From Phialocephala subalpina (Eukaryota > Ascomycota > Leotiomycetes > Helotiales > Mollisiaceae), in contig FJOG01000001.1 of the NCBI GenBank assembly GCA_900073065.1, positions 2,389,790 to 2,453,789 on the forward strand: a stretch of 64,000 nucleotides of DNA, in the 5' to 3' direction. The notes under the pieces are model-generated. The model searched no databases. It saw nothing but the letters and a program-made list of their open reading frames with translations, and was not told where the DNA came from. Position numbers and translations under genes: made by a program. Numbering within the stretch: the stretch's first letter is position 1; the number at the start of each line of letters is the position of its first letter. Shown here piece after piece: positions 48,527-60,712 of the stretch.

Positions 48527-51500
48527 AACATGAAACTGATGTACCATTCTCCTCTTGATTACCGACAGTCGGCGTCGGGCAGGAGCACTTTGCTTACATA
48601 TTCGTGGAGTTATTCGAGCGCATTTGGGAGCAAGGATCGAAAGCATTGCCATAACAAAAGGCACCAACCAGGAGCGGAGTCGGATTTGCAACAAGGAGTT
48701 CTTCAGGCGATATTTCTCCATCGTCGTGGCGATGGAAGGTAAGGCAGAAAATTCGAAATTTAGTTTAGCTGAGAATAAGATACCACACCTCACCCTTCTT
48801 CCCCTTTCATGCCAAAACGAGCCGCAGCTACACCAGGCCGCATCTATTTTCGATCAGGTCTGGTACTGTCCGTTCGTTTCTTTCTACCAATCTCAAACTG
48901 TCTTTTGCTGCGACTCATACGAGTACCTTCATTTTGCTCGATCAGATACTGGTGCCCTCATGTCAGCAGTCTTGACATAAAAGAGTTCGGGGGCCATTTT
49001 CGCAAAACTGTTTTGGCCCCTAACAAATCAGCTGTCTTTCTTTATATATATATGACCTGTACCAAGGTACGTCTTCTCGGGAGTCGTGTACGAGATGATG
49101 ACCCTTCTCAGCAATCCGGATAAATCCGGTAGAAGTTTCTTAGATTAACGTACATCGAACTTTTTGAGATCTCAGTGCATGGAGTCATGAAACAACATGC
49201 GGTTATCCCAGAATGGAACAGGGAGTTTTTGTAATTTGAAGCTCAAGGGGGTCGAAAAAATTCGTTTTCAGCAGAAGTTCTGCTTTCCAATCAATCCAAA
49301 CACTAACAGACCTAAATGTGTAGTTTGTATTTCCTTGTCTCCTGAAGCTCGGTGAGGCTCGGATAGCTTGATTCCAAATGCCCTCATACCCACCAGACAA
49401 TTTCCAGTCTTCAGTCTCGACAGCTGATTGCCCGTTGCGAGACTCTCACGGGACATTGACATAAAAACCACACGGCCAGCCACCAGACAAACCTGATATT
49501 CAGAACGAACAATGTGATCAACCATTAGTCAGAGATCTTTCCACCTCGGATTGGTTGCAGCGTTTCCGACAGCGCGCTTCAGAGAGCCAGTCTGGCGGTT
49601 CAAGTTTATTTTAATCATGGCTCAGCACTCTGTTGGCATGCCTGTCTTTCTGCGTGAAAGCAAGCCCTCGGTCGATCAAACCGCAGCACAGGCTTACTTT
49701 ACCGGGCTCCAGTCTCCACTTTTCCCTGGAGTACCTCTCTTGTTTGGTCGGATCCGATTGTGTGGAGAGTCTGGCAAATGCAAATGTTCCTTCCAACAGA
49801 TCAAGCCACCACCACGCACAAGCACGATGTCCCGACCGCACCGGGACATCGACGCATGGGATGGGAGTGGAATGCAGACGGGTTGGGCTGGGCGTGAAGC
49901 GGATAGACAACTTTTCTGAAACGACCTTATTTTGGTGACACCAGAGATGGGAGGACCCGGAGAAGGAATATGAGGGCCCCGTAAGGAGATCCAGCCACAG
50001 TTGCGTTGATTGGTTGCTCATACCTGTGCCGTCGCATTGGGCAGGTGCGTGATATCGCGCTACAGACAACGTTACCCTCACCTCAGAACAACGTCGACAC
50101 CTCACAACCTTATCCTTACATGTTTCTTGATTTGACATGGGCAGCATGCAGGAGCCAGGAGAAAGTTTCCTGGGGAAAGGGACGGGCGGGCTCGGAGAGC
50201 TTGCTTCTCAGAAGGATAAAAGCGCTTCAAGACTTCAGACTGATCTCATTTCGTTTGAATCTCCGGTCCAGATGCACGGCCTAACCTGCTTTCTGACACT
50301 CTTCCGTTGGAGAAGCTGGATTAGACTCTTTGGAGCTGCATCTAGCTGCATAGCGACGTACCGGCTGCCCAGGGGGGTTGATGGGCGAATAGGTGACTTG
50401 CTAGCTTCTCGGGGCCGAGCAACGTTTGTGAAAGCTCTTGTGGATCATCGTTGCTATCGGTGGGTTTATCGAGATAGCCTCCGCCATATGCGCCATTCGA
50501 CAATTACTCATACCCGCCTTCTTAATGATCCTCCTCTATCTCCGTTTCTTAGGGCTTTTGTATCGGGTTGGTGCCTGAGTGCCTGTTCTTTATTTGGATC
50601 GTGGCTTGACTCTGGCTTCAAAGTGCCACCAGGTGCCGGCCTCCAGGTGACAGGCTGTGGAGATCGGCCACATAATTGGCCGGCGGATAGAGGAGAGGCA
50701 CAAGAGGTACCCATGTTGGAGCTTGTTTTGCTTCTGGGGTTTCTGGTTTGATGAGGGGACCGACATCAGAGCTCAGCTTTATGGCGCTAGACATCCGGAG
50801 ACCAGTTGAAGCTCCGAAAATGGCAGCTCCCGAAGGCAGGTCCCAGACAAAAAGAGCTTTTGTACTGTATCGACAGAAGTTGCCAGTTTCGAGCTCTTTT
50901 AGAGCTTGTGCAGCAGCTTCCCTTGCTTGACCCAGCAACATAAACGGCCAACCCCACGTACCGATCTTCTGCGTTGTTTCCACCTGGCTTCGGAGATGTG
51001 CTCGCCAAACTGAATCGCTGATGCCGATCAGATGCAGACAAGGCAACACAAGTAGAGTACGCGGGTGCCTGTGAAAGTTCGACGGACACGAGCACATGGA
51101 GATTTAAGCTGTACGGTGAGTGAGTGTGGTTACAGTCTAGGTACGCTGCGCTGCATGCACAGAGGTCTTGCAATTCAACGTCACGATAGTTCCGGGATGG
51201 CCCATATCACCACTCTCGACGATGGGACGACGTTTCCGTCCCTGGAGCGTGGATGCATACAATCTAACATAATTTGGGTCCATAATTTCAAGACGATCCT
51301 AGTTATGATCGTGGGACATGGGTCTTGAGACTTGGAAAGGCCCGTAGCACTTCAACTTTCGGAATCCGAGCCCTGTGCTCGTAGACCAGAACGAACTCAA
51401 TCATCGATGCCACAGGCTAGCCGTTGATCTGCAATACCGTGCTCGAGGAGCAGGGAAGCGAGCGGGAAGAAGTCTAAGGTACATCGTTTTGGGTGCGGCT

Positions 51501-52418
51501 TACTGTCAATATTAAGTACCCCCATTCATGGAGCCAGGCTCTGCTCTGCCACACCACTCCCTGAGACCCTCTCTTCGATGTGCCTCTTCCTCTCGTGGTC
51601 CCGTCAAATCCGGACCTCATCACTCGACGATGCTGCAACTCACCTGGCCACCACGCTCTATTCATTATTAGACCCTGTCACTGGCGACGTGCACAACGTC
51701 CCACCATCTCCATCTCTACTAGTCTGTCTACCTCGGTGCGTCTATTGTAGCGCAACGGCCGTGATCGCGGATATAATTCTCCTTGCTCATTTCTCATGTT
51801 CTCGATCGTACACTTCCTGTGCAATAGGCCTACTGTGCAAGTATCTCAGTATCTTTCAAATAAGCTGCGTCGTATATAAAATGCCACAGTATCTGTTGGC
51901 TGGTGTGTGGCCCAGCAATGCGGCGTAGACCCGACAAAGCCTGGCTCGCACACTGGGAAGCCTTGCCGTCGCACTAAGGACATTTGACGTGCCAGATTTC
52001 CAGAGAGCGGGAGGGTCATTTTGGCGCGATTATTTCTGTTCTTCGAGGTGAGGGGACTCGGGAGCAGGGTTGTGAATCCTTTGGAACGTTCGCCAAGCGA
52101 AGTGTGATCTACCAATGGCGTTCAGAACGCCAACGCCTTCAAGTAGCATGAGCTAGGTACATTATAGCCTTGTTTCCCTTGGTCAAGTTGAGGCGGAGGG
52201 CCTTGAACCTTTATGCCTCTAAGAATCCGTCAAAACATCCAAAATAGGTTCTCTCCTCACCTGTTCTCAGATATTACTTCCCTGCTTCAACATCACCTCG
52301 TTGTTTTAAAACCACTCGAGATCCTCCATCGAAGTCGTTTGTCTATTTCGAGTAGCTCTCCTAAATAACCGTATGTGCCGCTGTCATCATCCACAGCCCC
52401 AGACTGAGCTTAGCCCTG
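48527..52418. other. Long intergenic region upstream of the C2H2 gene
   Basis: Nearly 4 kb without a recognisable gene. A TATATATATA run lies near 49,044. The largest ORFs are 204 codons at 50137-50751 (+, ATG) and 159 codons at 50618-51097 (-, ATG), which overlap on opposite strands and show no family features. The last 150 bases before 52,419 are C/T-rich and form a plausible leader for the zinc-finger gene. Confidence 0.4.
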
Positions 52419-53962
52419 ATGGAGGGTTTCTATAATACACAGGACTCACGTCAGTGCAGATCAAGGTCGAATAGTCATCTATCGTCAACAGCCGCACAGT
52501 TCCAAGGATTAAACCTTCAGTCTTCATCATCAACCACCGAACCGGGTGGATCATCCTCCTCAGGCACTCATCCCACTTCGGACTTCCGCACCGCTACATC
52601 TCCTCCGAGTTACCTTGAAGCAGACCAACCTTCACCAAAGACTTTCATCTCAGCTCCAACACCTCAGCAACAGTTCACACCATTTCCTCTGTTTTCTGAA
52701 AGTGATTTGAGTGCAAACTGGAATTATCTTTCTTCGACAGAAGAACATTCCGGTCACCAAAGCTCGGCGCCTTTAGTTAGACTCGAACCAGCACAGCCAG
52801 TCGAGCATCAGTCATTCGGCGATCAAAGATCTATCCGTTCAAATTCCAACCCAGCAGCCATGAGGTAGAAAGCATCCTGCTCCGACCCATCTTCTCTCCT
52901 CAACTAACAATGCTCAGTACTCTCGGAATCCAGCAGTTCGATGATAGATTTGATGCCAGTATGCACGGTGGTCTTCGTCATACCTACACATGGCCTCGTA
53001 AGTTGCGCAACTTCCTCTCCGGTAGTCAGAGATACTGAGACTTCTAGAATTCGAGATGCATGAGCAGTTCATGCCACACAACCCGAGTCCCGGCCTGAGT
53101 CCAGGGCAACTAACACCAAATCTATACGATGAACCAAAGCTCATGCCCATGTATGCGAGGTCTCTTTCTTCCAGCCCACCTCGAGCCAGCCTTACCCCGG
53201 AGCAAAGGGAATTGAAGCGCCAGCGTGACCACGCAAGGAGGGACTCGAAGACGAGAGTGAGGAGGGAAAGATCTACGAGCAACACCAGCAATCCTTACCT
53301 TTCATCACAAGCTGGATCACCAGATCTTCTACCCAGAACTGTTCCGGAGTATCCAGGCGCACTTACTCCATCTCCTCTTCTATCACAAGACTCTCTACAA
53401 AACTCGCCAGCCTTAGGAAGCACTAACTTCTTAACACCTTATTCGCCTCCACTCAACAACAATCAAGCACCTTCAGAGATGTACGGACCGGTCTTTCCAA
53501 TGTAAGTTTCGGCTGACTACCCCAAAAGAATGTTCCACTGACAGTTCCTCAAGGGGCCCAAATGACTTCACCTCATCTCCAGCATACGCAATGCCATTTT
53601 CCAACGCTGGAGAACAACCCAGTCTAGCATCTTACGTTGGGCGACCGCACTCTCTGTCTCTTTCTTCAGCTCCGGATCAGGCAGCACTCTACAGGACTCA
53701 GCAAGTCAGTCCGAAGGTGATCTCGTCAGAGACCGGCGATCACGTACGAGTGGTTCACAGCCGTCCTAAGCCACAATGCTGGGAACACGGCTGTAATGGA
53801 CGCCAGTTTTCTACATTTAGCAACTTATTACGCCATCAACGAGAGAAGTCCGGTGCGGCTCAGAAGTCAAGCTGCCCGAACTGCGGGGCTGAATTTACGC
53901 GGACGACAGCGAGGAATGGCCACATGGCTCACGACAAATGCAAATCGAGGAGGAATTCATGA
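52419..53962 (+). CDS. C2H2 zinc-finger protein, probable transcription factor
   Basis: Predicted 465-residue nuclear protein. Exons are 52419-52864, 52918-52997, 53048-53501 and 53545-53962; introns are 53, 50 and 43 nt and all phases match. Start is the ATG of [13 protein letters not shown]. The first three-quarters is Ser/Pro/Gln-rich and probably disordered, with a short basic patch ([20 protein letters not shown]) in exon 3. The C-terminus has two C2H2-like fingers. The first is [20 protein letters not shown], continuing to a nearby His/Gln region. The second is [20 protein letters not shown], followed by DKCKSRRNS. This pair, with its variant spacing, recurs in a Pezizomycotina-specific group whose targets I do not know. 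Confidence 0.85.
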
Positions 53963-56900
53963 GCAGCAAGAGTAGAGTAAAAACAAGGATCATGCATTGG
54001 AAGGCGCAACATATTGGATGGGTTTACGGCGTCCGAATTAGAACATTCGTTTGGTTCAAAATGTTCGTCTCAGGTCTACATCAGACTGAGACCGTTTGTG
54101 GGAAACTTCTATACCCTTCTTTAGGATCAGGATCAGGTTCAGATCAGAATCATCTTCAATTCAAAAACAGTTTAACAACACATCACAGCTCACATCACAT
54201 CACACAGCACAAGTGACACCTCGGAGCTGAATGCAGTTGACAGCATGGGTGGACAACAGAGTGCAAGTGAAAAGGCGGTGCAGAATAGAACTCCAACTCG
54301 GAGTCCAGAGACGCCAAATTGAGACATGGTCGCTCGAAAACAGGCCAACCTTGCACCAGCAACTCAGCGCGGCGGGTTGCAATTCGCGGGGAGTTTCTTG
54401 ATCACCTCAGTACCAGATCAGTAAAACCAAATCGTGGTTACCCAAAATAGTAAACAATTGAGGTGACCTATGACAAGTTCAGCTTCTATTGACTGGAGCC
54501 CAAATGCGCAGTCGATATCATAAGGTTTACTTGACAGTTGACACTTGATACCGATAGTTGCTCCTGTTTGTTGGTGGCCGGCCACTTGACAACACAGCCC
54601 CTTTCGAAATAGCTCGGTTCTCTCGTACATTTTAACGTGCTCCTGGCAACCCACCAACCAGGCGAGAGCATCTTTGTGCGACCGTGGATTGGAGAGCCTT
54701 ACAGCCGTGCCCGTTTAATGTCGCCTATGCATGTTTAGGTAAGGTAAGCAGAGTGGCGCCACAGCGAGATTGGATTTGCTGGGATACGCAGATCGTGTGT
54801 GGTTGTCTCTCCAGACCAGGGAGAGCTCTGGACATGGTCGAGCGACGAGGGTGCAACCATAATTCTCTCGCTGCCGGCAAGGGGAGTTGGGAACACACAC
54901 ATTTCATCAATCACAAAGTCAGTGCTGTGCCGTCGGGACGCTTCACGGTATCTGTCCCTGGCGTTTTCTGATCTCAGCCCCGACCGTTTCATGTTTTTGG
55001 TGGCGTACAGATGCGTCGAATCCCTGTCGATCCCCTCGCTGACCACTTTGTGCCGACCTCACCTGTGTGGTGAACTTCTTGTCTTTGGTATTTATGGAAA
55101 TGCTCCGAACATGAGGCTGTGGTTGTCCATTCGGGTCGTCTCAGAGTCCGTTCAGCCTTGTGGAGTTCGGCCTGTACCCGTACTGTACGCCCAGCTTCTT
55201 CAGGTCGAAGGTTGAGAGGGCCAGCTCTGGCATGGGTCAGGCTGCTCTAGAATAGATTTCATTATTTCAGTAGCCCTAGTCGGTCCGCCGAACCGATGTG
55301 GAAAGTAGGCTCTGTGGAGAATGGACCATCGTCAGGGAGCCAAGAAGCCTCATTTGACTTTCTACTCCACAATCTACACTATTAGGTGGAGTTTAGGGAT
55401 CATGCGTGCGAGTCCATCATGAAGTTTTTGTTTTGATATCGTGGTCTGGAATCATTCCGGAAGTCGTCGTCCGTCTTGAACAAGTTGAGCAGTGATCTGA
55501 GGCTGAACAAAAGCTCTGGAGACTACGCGGTGATCACCGAGCTCATGAGCTGTGGAACTCTGGAGATTATCTTCAACTCTACGGCAATACCAGCTACTTG
55601 GTCCTACCTTGCGGCTGAACCCTCAGAGCTTTGAAGAACGGCACGGTTCACGATGTGCAGAAGCTGCTAATCTCGAGTCAAGTCGGTGCTCTGCGGATGC
55701 TCCGATTACTACGTGTTGTGGGGTACAGTGGAAATTACTTTCTCAACGAGTTCCGATTTTCAATAGCTCGAATCTCAATCTCCCTCCTTTCAAATCTGTA
55801 TCTCTACCTATTTGCACAAGCGAAATAGTGGGCATGGAACAGAGAACCCAGGTCCCCAACGGTCAAAACCGTCGAATGTTCGCCTTTCATTCATGTATGT
55901 TATAGGGGAAGCCTGCGATGTACGTACAAAGCCTGGTCAAATTCTGAAGACGGATGGGACAATTGCCACGAGGAGACGTCACTTCAAGAAACGTTGACAG
56001 CTGTTAGGACAACCAGCCGACGTCCAGCAATAGCACGTGAATATTCGAATGGTGAAACCCCACGAGCGAGACAAGGAATCGGTGTCGCCGTTGGGGCGTG
56101 CAATTTTTTACTGTAGATAACAACTTTAGGAAGAAACTCGATCCTTCAAGCTGCCCTGTGCTTCGGGGTTTTCCCAAACATGGTATTCCTCTAAGTCCTG
56201 ATTCCTAAGCACGTGCTAACGGCAGCCAGGCAAATGAATTTTGAAGCAACATGGTTGTTGCCAACCTTGTTCGAACGTTTTCCAAAGCTTCCTGCTCTTC
56301 GGTGCAGGTTCTGCAGGAAGCGATGCACAAACACCGAAAACGGGATGTTGCCGGACGACTCCTCCCCTGCTAGGCAAAGTCCTACAGCAAGCCCTTGTTT
56401 CGAAATACCACCGGGTACCCAGGTCGCAGAGAAACATCAGGACCAAATTCCCTCTTTCGATCCCGTTACTACCTGTGCGTTCGATGCAGATACCGGATGG
56501 TATATGCAAGAAATGGAGATCATGGAAGGCTGGCTCCTACTTTTGTCCAACGAACCAAGGCAAGAGACCACACAATCGTCCATCGCTTTCTCAATCATCG
56601 ATCAAGCCTTTGCCGCCCTTATATGAGTCTTCTCCTCCAGTATAGATGGGTTTAGGTGCACCAGTCCCTCCAGACTCCAGCAATTCCTCTTGACGTCTAC
56701 TGCGTAGCAAGGTCACTGCGACTGACTCTGCCCTTCTGAGAAGTGCCATGAACTTGCTACAAACCTCATCAAATCTTCACTTTGGCATCCGCACATTGGA
56801 ACAAGACTGGTTTACTTTTGTAGTGGGGGCTTCCATAGACATCGAGTCTTTTCGTTTGTTACTTACGAGTATTACTAACGTCGAAGACAGCAGAATATAT

Positions 56901-57837
56901 CGAAGCCTGAACCATCTCGCCGAACTCGACTCGGAACAGCTCCATATTCAACAAAGACACAGTATGGCTTTCAAGCATCAAATTCAAGAGGTTGAAAACT
57001 TAGCAGTATGCTCTACGCCGACACTTAAGCCCCTAGTGACGAAAACCATCCCGCTCGCCTTTCCACGTTTCAGTCCAAGTGAGCGCTTTCGACGATTGAC
57101 TCCGAAAGAGAACACCAGTAGAGCCGGCCGAACCTCCACTTCCCTGATAGATTATATGATAGGGGAAGACACAATCAACTCTGCACCAAAACACAACCTC
57201 AAGTCCTACGTCCTTCCGAGGCAAGAGCGACGCAACGGATTTCGAAAGGATAGCTTCGATACATGTTGGCAGTAGGGGACTTCACTTGCAAACAACCAAA
57301 ACAGTGGCCCGGAGCGAATCAACATCAGGAATTGCTCAATATCCTTCTGTCACTTTTCTGTCATATATAGACCGGTGCATAAGACAAGCAAAAGGTTCTA
57401 GTCATCGCGGTCGTTGCGGTCGTTTCAATCTCCCAGTCTTCCCTGGACATCCTCGGCCCCTTTCTTTCGAGGAATCACTTGCCATGGTCAAAAACTTGAC
57501 GCCAAAGACAATGCAGTACCCTATCCAGCTTGGCGTCCTTGATTGTCCTGTCAAAGCCGGGGAATTGAAACACTGGGGCGTTGTGCGTCGAGTACCTAGG
57601 GAAGTGAAGGAATTCATTCTAGATTCAGCAGCAACAGTAGCTCAGATGTGGAATAATGACAACCATAATGATATGCCTCATCAGAAATTTCTAATCATTT
57701 GTAATGCCGTTGACACAGGCAATTATTCATTCTGTAGCCCCAGTGAATACCCTTTGCAACCCCTTTTCTAGGCGAGTACGAGAAGCCTGAGGCTGCAAGA
57801 CTAGTGAGCTACGCTATCCCCAATTCAGTCCCACTCA
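53963..57837. other. Gene-poor region with broken coding-like fragments
   Basis: No complete gene can be supported. On the plus strand several stretches look protein-like but are interrupted: near 55,560-55,830 one frame reads LKNGTVHDVQKLLISSQVG, reminiscent of an ankyrin-repeat start, with a TGA just upstream and loss of the pattern just after. At 56,213-56,626 a frame follows an apparent intron end (TGCTAACGGCAG) and includes LPALRCRFCRKRC. At 56,748-57,275 and 57,286-57,771 two adjacent frames of 175 and about 160 codons are offset by one base; the second starts only with TTG. These may be remnants of one or more decayed genes or unmodelled introns. Confidence 0.35.
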
Positions 57838-57897
57838 ACGCGAGCCTTCGCGTTCTGGCGCGTTCCTCTCTATCCCTCTTTTCGCGCAGACACGAAA
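57838..57897 (+). promoter_or_regulatory. Cluster of MBF/SBF-like sites upstream of PCNA
   Basis: Within 60 bp there are ACGCGA (57838-57843), TCGCGT (57848-57853, the inverted form), GCGCGT (57858-57863, inverted ACGCGC), TTTTCGCGC (57879-57887, E2F-like) and CACGAAA (57891-57897, the yeast SCB core). The cluster lies about 100-160 bp upstream of the likely PCNA start. Yeast MBF and SBF bind ACGCGT and CRCGAAA to drive G1/S genes, which include PCNA. The sites are seen; their use here is inferred. Confidence 0.6.
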
Positions 57898-57998
57898 TCC
57901 TTACACCACGACTCCAAGAACTCTTTCAACGCAGACTCAAATCCTCAAAATTTCTTTCTATCCCTCCTGTGTAACTTGACTTCATCCAAACCTTCAAG

Positions 57999-58998
57999 AG
58001 TAAGAGCCCATCGCCACCTGAAATTGCTCCATTAAGTGCAGAATGTTGATTGTGGGCACAGTGTTGGAAGCACGCCTCGAGCAAGCAGACTTGCTGAAGA
58101 AGGTGAGAATATTCTCTAGCCATACTCGTTGCAGATCAACTGACAATCATAGATCGTGGATGCCATCAAGGATCTCGTCCAAGATTGCAACTTCGACTGC
58201 AATGACTCTGGTGTCGCCCTCCAAGCCATGGACAATTCCCACGTCGCGCTCGTCTCCATGATGCTCAAGGCAGAGAGTTTCTCCCCATACCGATGCGATC
58301 GCAACGTCGCCCTCGGCCTCAACCTTACCTCCCTTACAAAAGTGCTCCGTGCCGCAGGCAACGAGGATATATTGACTCTCAAGGCAGAGGACGCACCGGA
58401 TGTGCTCAACTTAGTCTTCGAGAGCAGCGAGAGTGACAGATTGAGTGAATATGACTTGAAGTTGATGGACATCGACCAAGAGCACTTGGGTATTCCTGAC
58501 ACCGAGTACGCTGCCACCATCAGCATGCCATCCACCGAGTTCCGAAGAATCTGTGTTGATCTTATGGCTTTGTCCGAGTCTGGTATGCATTCCTAAACTC
58601 TCCGCAGAGTCTGTACTAATCAAAATCAATCTACAGTTGCGATTGAGGCCTCCAAGGATGGTGTCAAGTTCTCCTGTGCTGGTGACATTGGCAACGGTGC
58701 TGTCACTCTGCGACCCCACAGCAACGTCGAGAAGCCCGAATTGAACGTCGAAATCGAGCTCACTGAACCTGTCTCCTTGACCTTCTCCCTCAAATACCTC
58801 GTCAACTTCTGCAAGGCTGCTGGTCTTTCCAAGTCTGTTAAGCTCTGCCTGTCCAACGAGGTTCCTCTCTTGGTTGAGTATCAATTGGCAGGAAGCAGTT
58901 ATCTCAGATTCTACCTTGCTCCTAAGGTATGCCAGCTACAATTTTTTCTACATTCGTATGCATGCTAATGAATACTTCAGATCGGTGATGAGGAGTAA
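57999..58998 (+). CDS. PCNA: Proliferating cell nuclear antigen (sliding clamp)
   Basis: Predicted 259-residue PCNA, the homotrimeric ring that tethers DNA polymerases to DNA and recruits repair and replication enzymes in the nucleus. Preferred exons: 57999 (a single A), 58062-58102, 58153-58582, 58637-58926 and 58981-58998. In this model the start codon is split: A at 57999, a GTAAGA donor, a CACAG acceptor ending at 58061, then TG. That restores [14 protein letters not shown], the family N-terminus, and the exact family length. The alternative uses an ATG at 58043 with no first intron and adds six residues (MLIVGT) before VLEARL. Conserved segments include [32 protein letters not shown] (inter-domain loop) and [16 protein letters not shown] at the C-terminus. 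The last exon encodes only five residues and the stop. Confidence 0.96.
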
Positions 58999-59441
58999 AC
59001 GACATAATGAGGGCACAATTAATAAATGATGGTATGAGGTGTAAAGCATATTCCATGTGGCGTGAAGGTTGACTTTAAGGATATGGTGCTTGCTTTTAGT
59101 TACCTGCACTAGGGGCTATGAAGATTCCCGGATGCTTTGCCTGAGACTACGTCTCTATGACACGAAGAAATGCAGCATTGTCCAAAACTTCCATCGCACA
59201 AACCGCATGAGCCATTTCCGTTTCTGACTCTTTATCTCAAAGTGGCTAGCGCGGGGTAAAGGCTCGGTGAAGATCTACCCCACTTTGTGCATCTCACTCC
59301 GAGATAAGATTTCGTCCGAGGGATGCGACTCACGAAAATGCTCCTGTGACTCCTTCTCTCCCATTTCCTTTGTGCTTTGAACTCAAGTTTCGTTTTCTAC
59401 TTCGATACCCCTCTGCGTACTCACTCCCACTCACTGCCATT
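58999..59441. other. Intergenic, PCNA to pyridoxal kinase
   Basis: This gap of 443 bp holds the PCNA 3' flank and the pyridoxal kinase promoter. The last 60 bases are C/T-rich. No ORF of note. Confidence 0.5.
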
Positions 59442-60712
59442 ATGTCAGACTTCCCTGTGCCCGAGACTCGCGTGCTAGCAGTCGCCAGTCATGTAGGACA
59501 CCAACTGCAATTGCGAGGACCAGACTGACAATTTACTGAAGGTTGTCTACGGGTGAGTCTGCCACTCAACCAGCTCTCCCAGCCCACCTCTAAGATCTAC
59601 GAAGATATGTCGGCAACACGATGGCAACGTTTGTCATGCAATCACTTGGCTGCGAAGTCGCGGCTCTCAACACCGTCCAATTCAGTACGTCCTCGCACCT
59701 CCCACTGGTGGTACAACCGAATCATATACTGATGGGATACACACAGGCAATCATTTAGGCTACGGCCAAGCAAAAGGCACGCGAGCCACCTCCCAAGAAA
59801 TAACAGACCTCTACCAAGGCCTAAAAGACTCGTACCTCGACGACTTCCAAATGATGCTCTCAGGCTACCTTCCCGGAGCTGCCTCCGTCGAAGCCGTAGG
59901 AGCCATCGCCCGCGATCTCAAATACAAAGCTACAATGAAACCGGGCAGTTTCTTCTGGGTGCTGGATCCTGTTATGGGAGATAATGGGAAGCTGTATGTT
60001 GCGGAGGATGTTGTACCTGCGTATAAAGATCTGGTTAGAGATGCGGATCTGATTCTGCCGAATCAGTTTGAGGCGGAGTACGTGCTCTTCCTTGGTTCGA
60101 ATGTTCGAGTGGAAGAGACTGATAAGAGGCAGGACATTGTCTGGAGTCAAGATTGTGGATATGGATACGTTGAAGCAGGCAATAACGATGCTGCACGAAC
60201 AATACCGAATCCCACATATTATGATCACCTCGATCGCCTTCCCAACACCAGGCGCCACTCCTTCATTGTCTGTGGTGGGATCTACATTCACATCTGATGC
60301 AAAGCCACGAATATTCGGGATTAAGATACCAGCAATCGACTGCTTCTTCAGCGGAACGGGAGATATGTTCGCAGCATTAATGGTCGCACGGTTCCGGGAA
60401 GCAGTCACCAGCGCACCAGGTCTGATGGAGACAGCAGCATGGGTTAGCGATGACAGTGTACAGTCCATAGAATTACCGCTTGCGAAAGCAACAGAGAAGG
60501 TGCTAGCTAGTATGCACGAGGTCTTATCGAACACGAAAATCAAGAGAGATGAAGAGCTCGAGAAGTACAACAAGCAGGTTGGAGGAAGAGATGCTCTCAG
60601 TGACGAGAAGAAGCTGCGGTTGGTGAAGTCAAAGGCGGCGGAGGTTAGACTTGTGAGGAATTTAGGGGCGCTGAAACATCCTAACGTCAAGTTTAGAGCA
60701 GAGACGGTATAG
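59442..60712 (+). CDS. Pyridoxal kinase
   Basis: Predicted 350-residue kinase of the ribokinase/PfkB superfamily (yeast Bud16-type) that phosphorylates pyridoxal, pyridoxine and pyridoxamine with ATP in the vitamin B6 salvage pathway. Exons: 59442-59492, 59542-59552 (11 nt), 59605-59684, 59747-60077 and 60133-60712, all in phase. The microexon restores SHVVYGYVGNTMATFVMQ, the family N-terminus. Other landmarks are LNTVQFSNHLGYG, FFWVLDPVMGDNGKLYV, LILPNQFEAETLSG (restored across the fourth intron) and the anion-hole and catalytic motif FFSGTGDMFAALMVARF. The C-terminus has a charged stretch (KIKRDEELEKYNKQVGG), longer than in bacterial enzymes but common in fungi. Start is the ATG of MSDFPVPETRVL. 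Confidence 0.94.
59542..59552 (+). other. Eleven-nucleotide microexon of pyridoxal kinase
   Basis: The microexon GTTGTCTACGG is flanked by a CTGAAG acceptor and a GTGAGT donor. The introns on each side are 49 and 52 nt. It encodes Val-Val-Tyr plus two bases of Gly, needed to complete the conserved HVVYGYVGN motif. Confidence 0.85.

Noticed and set aside
50137..50751. 204-codon plus-strand ORF with ATG
   Set aside because: No recognisable domain, overlaps an opposing ORF of similar length and lies in a long intergenic region; kept only as a remark.
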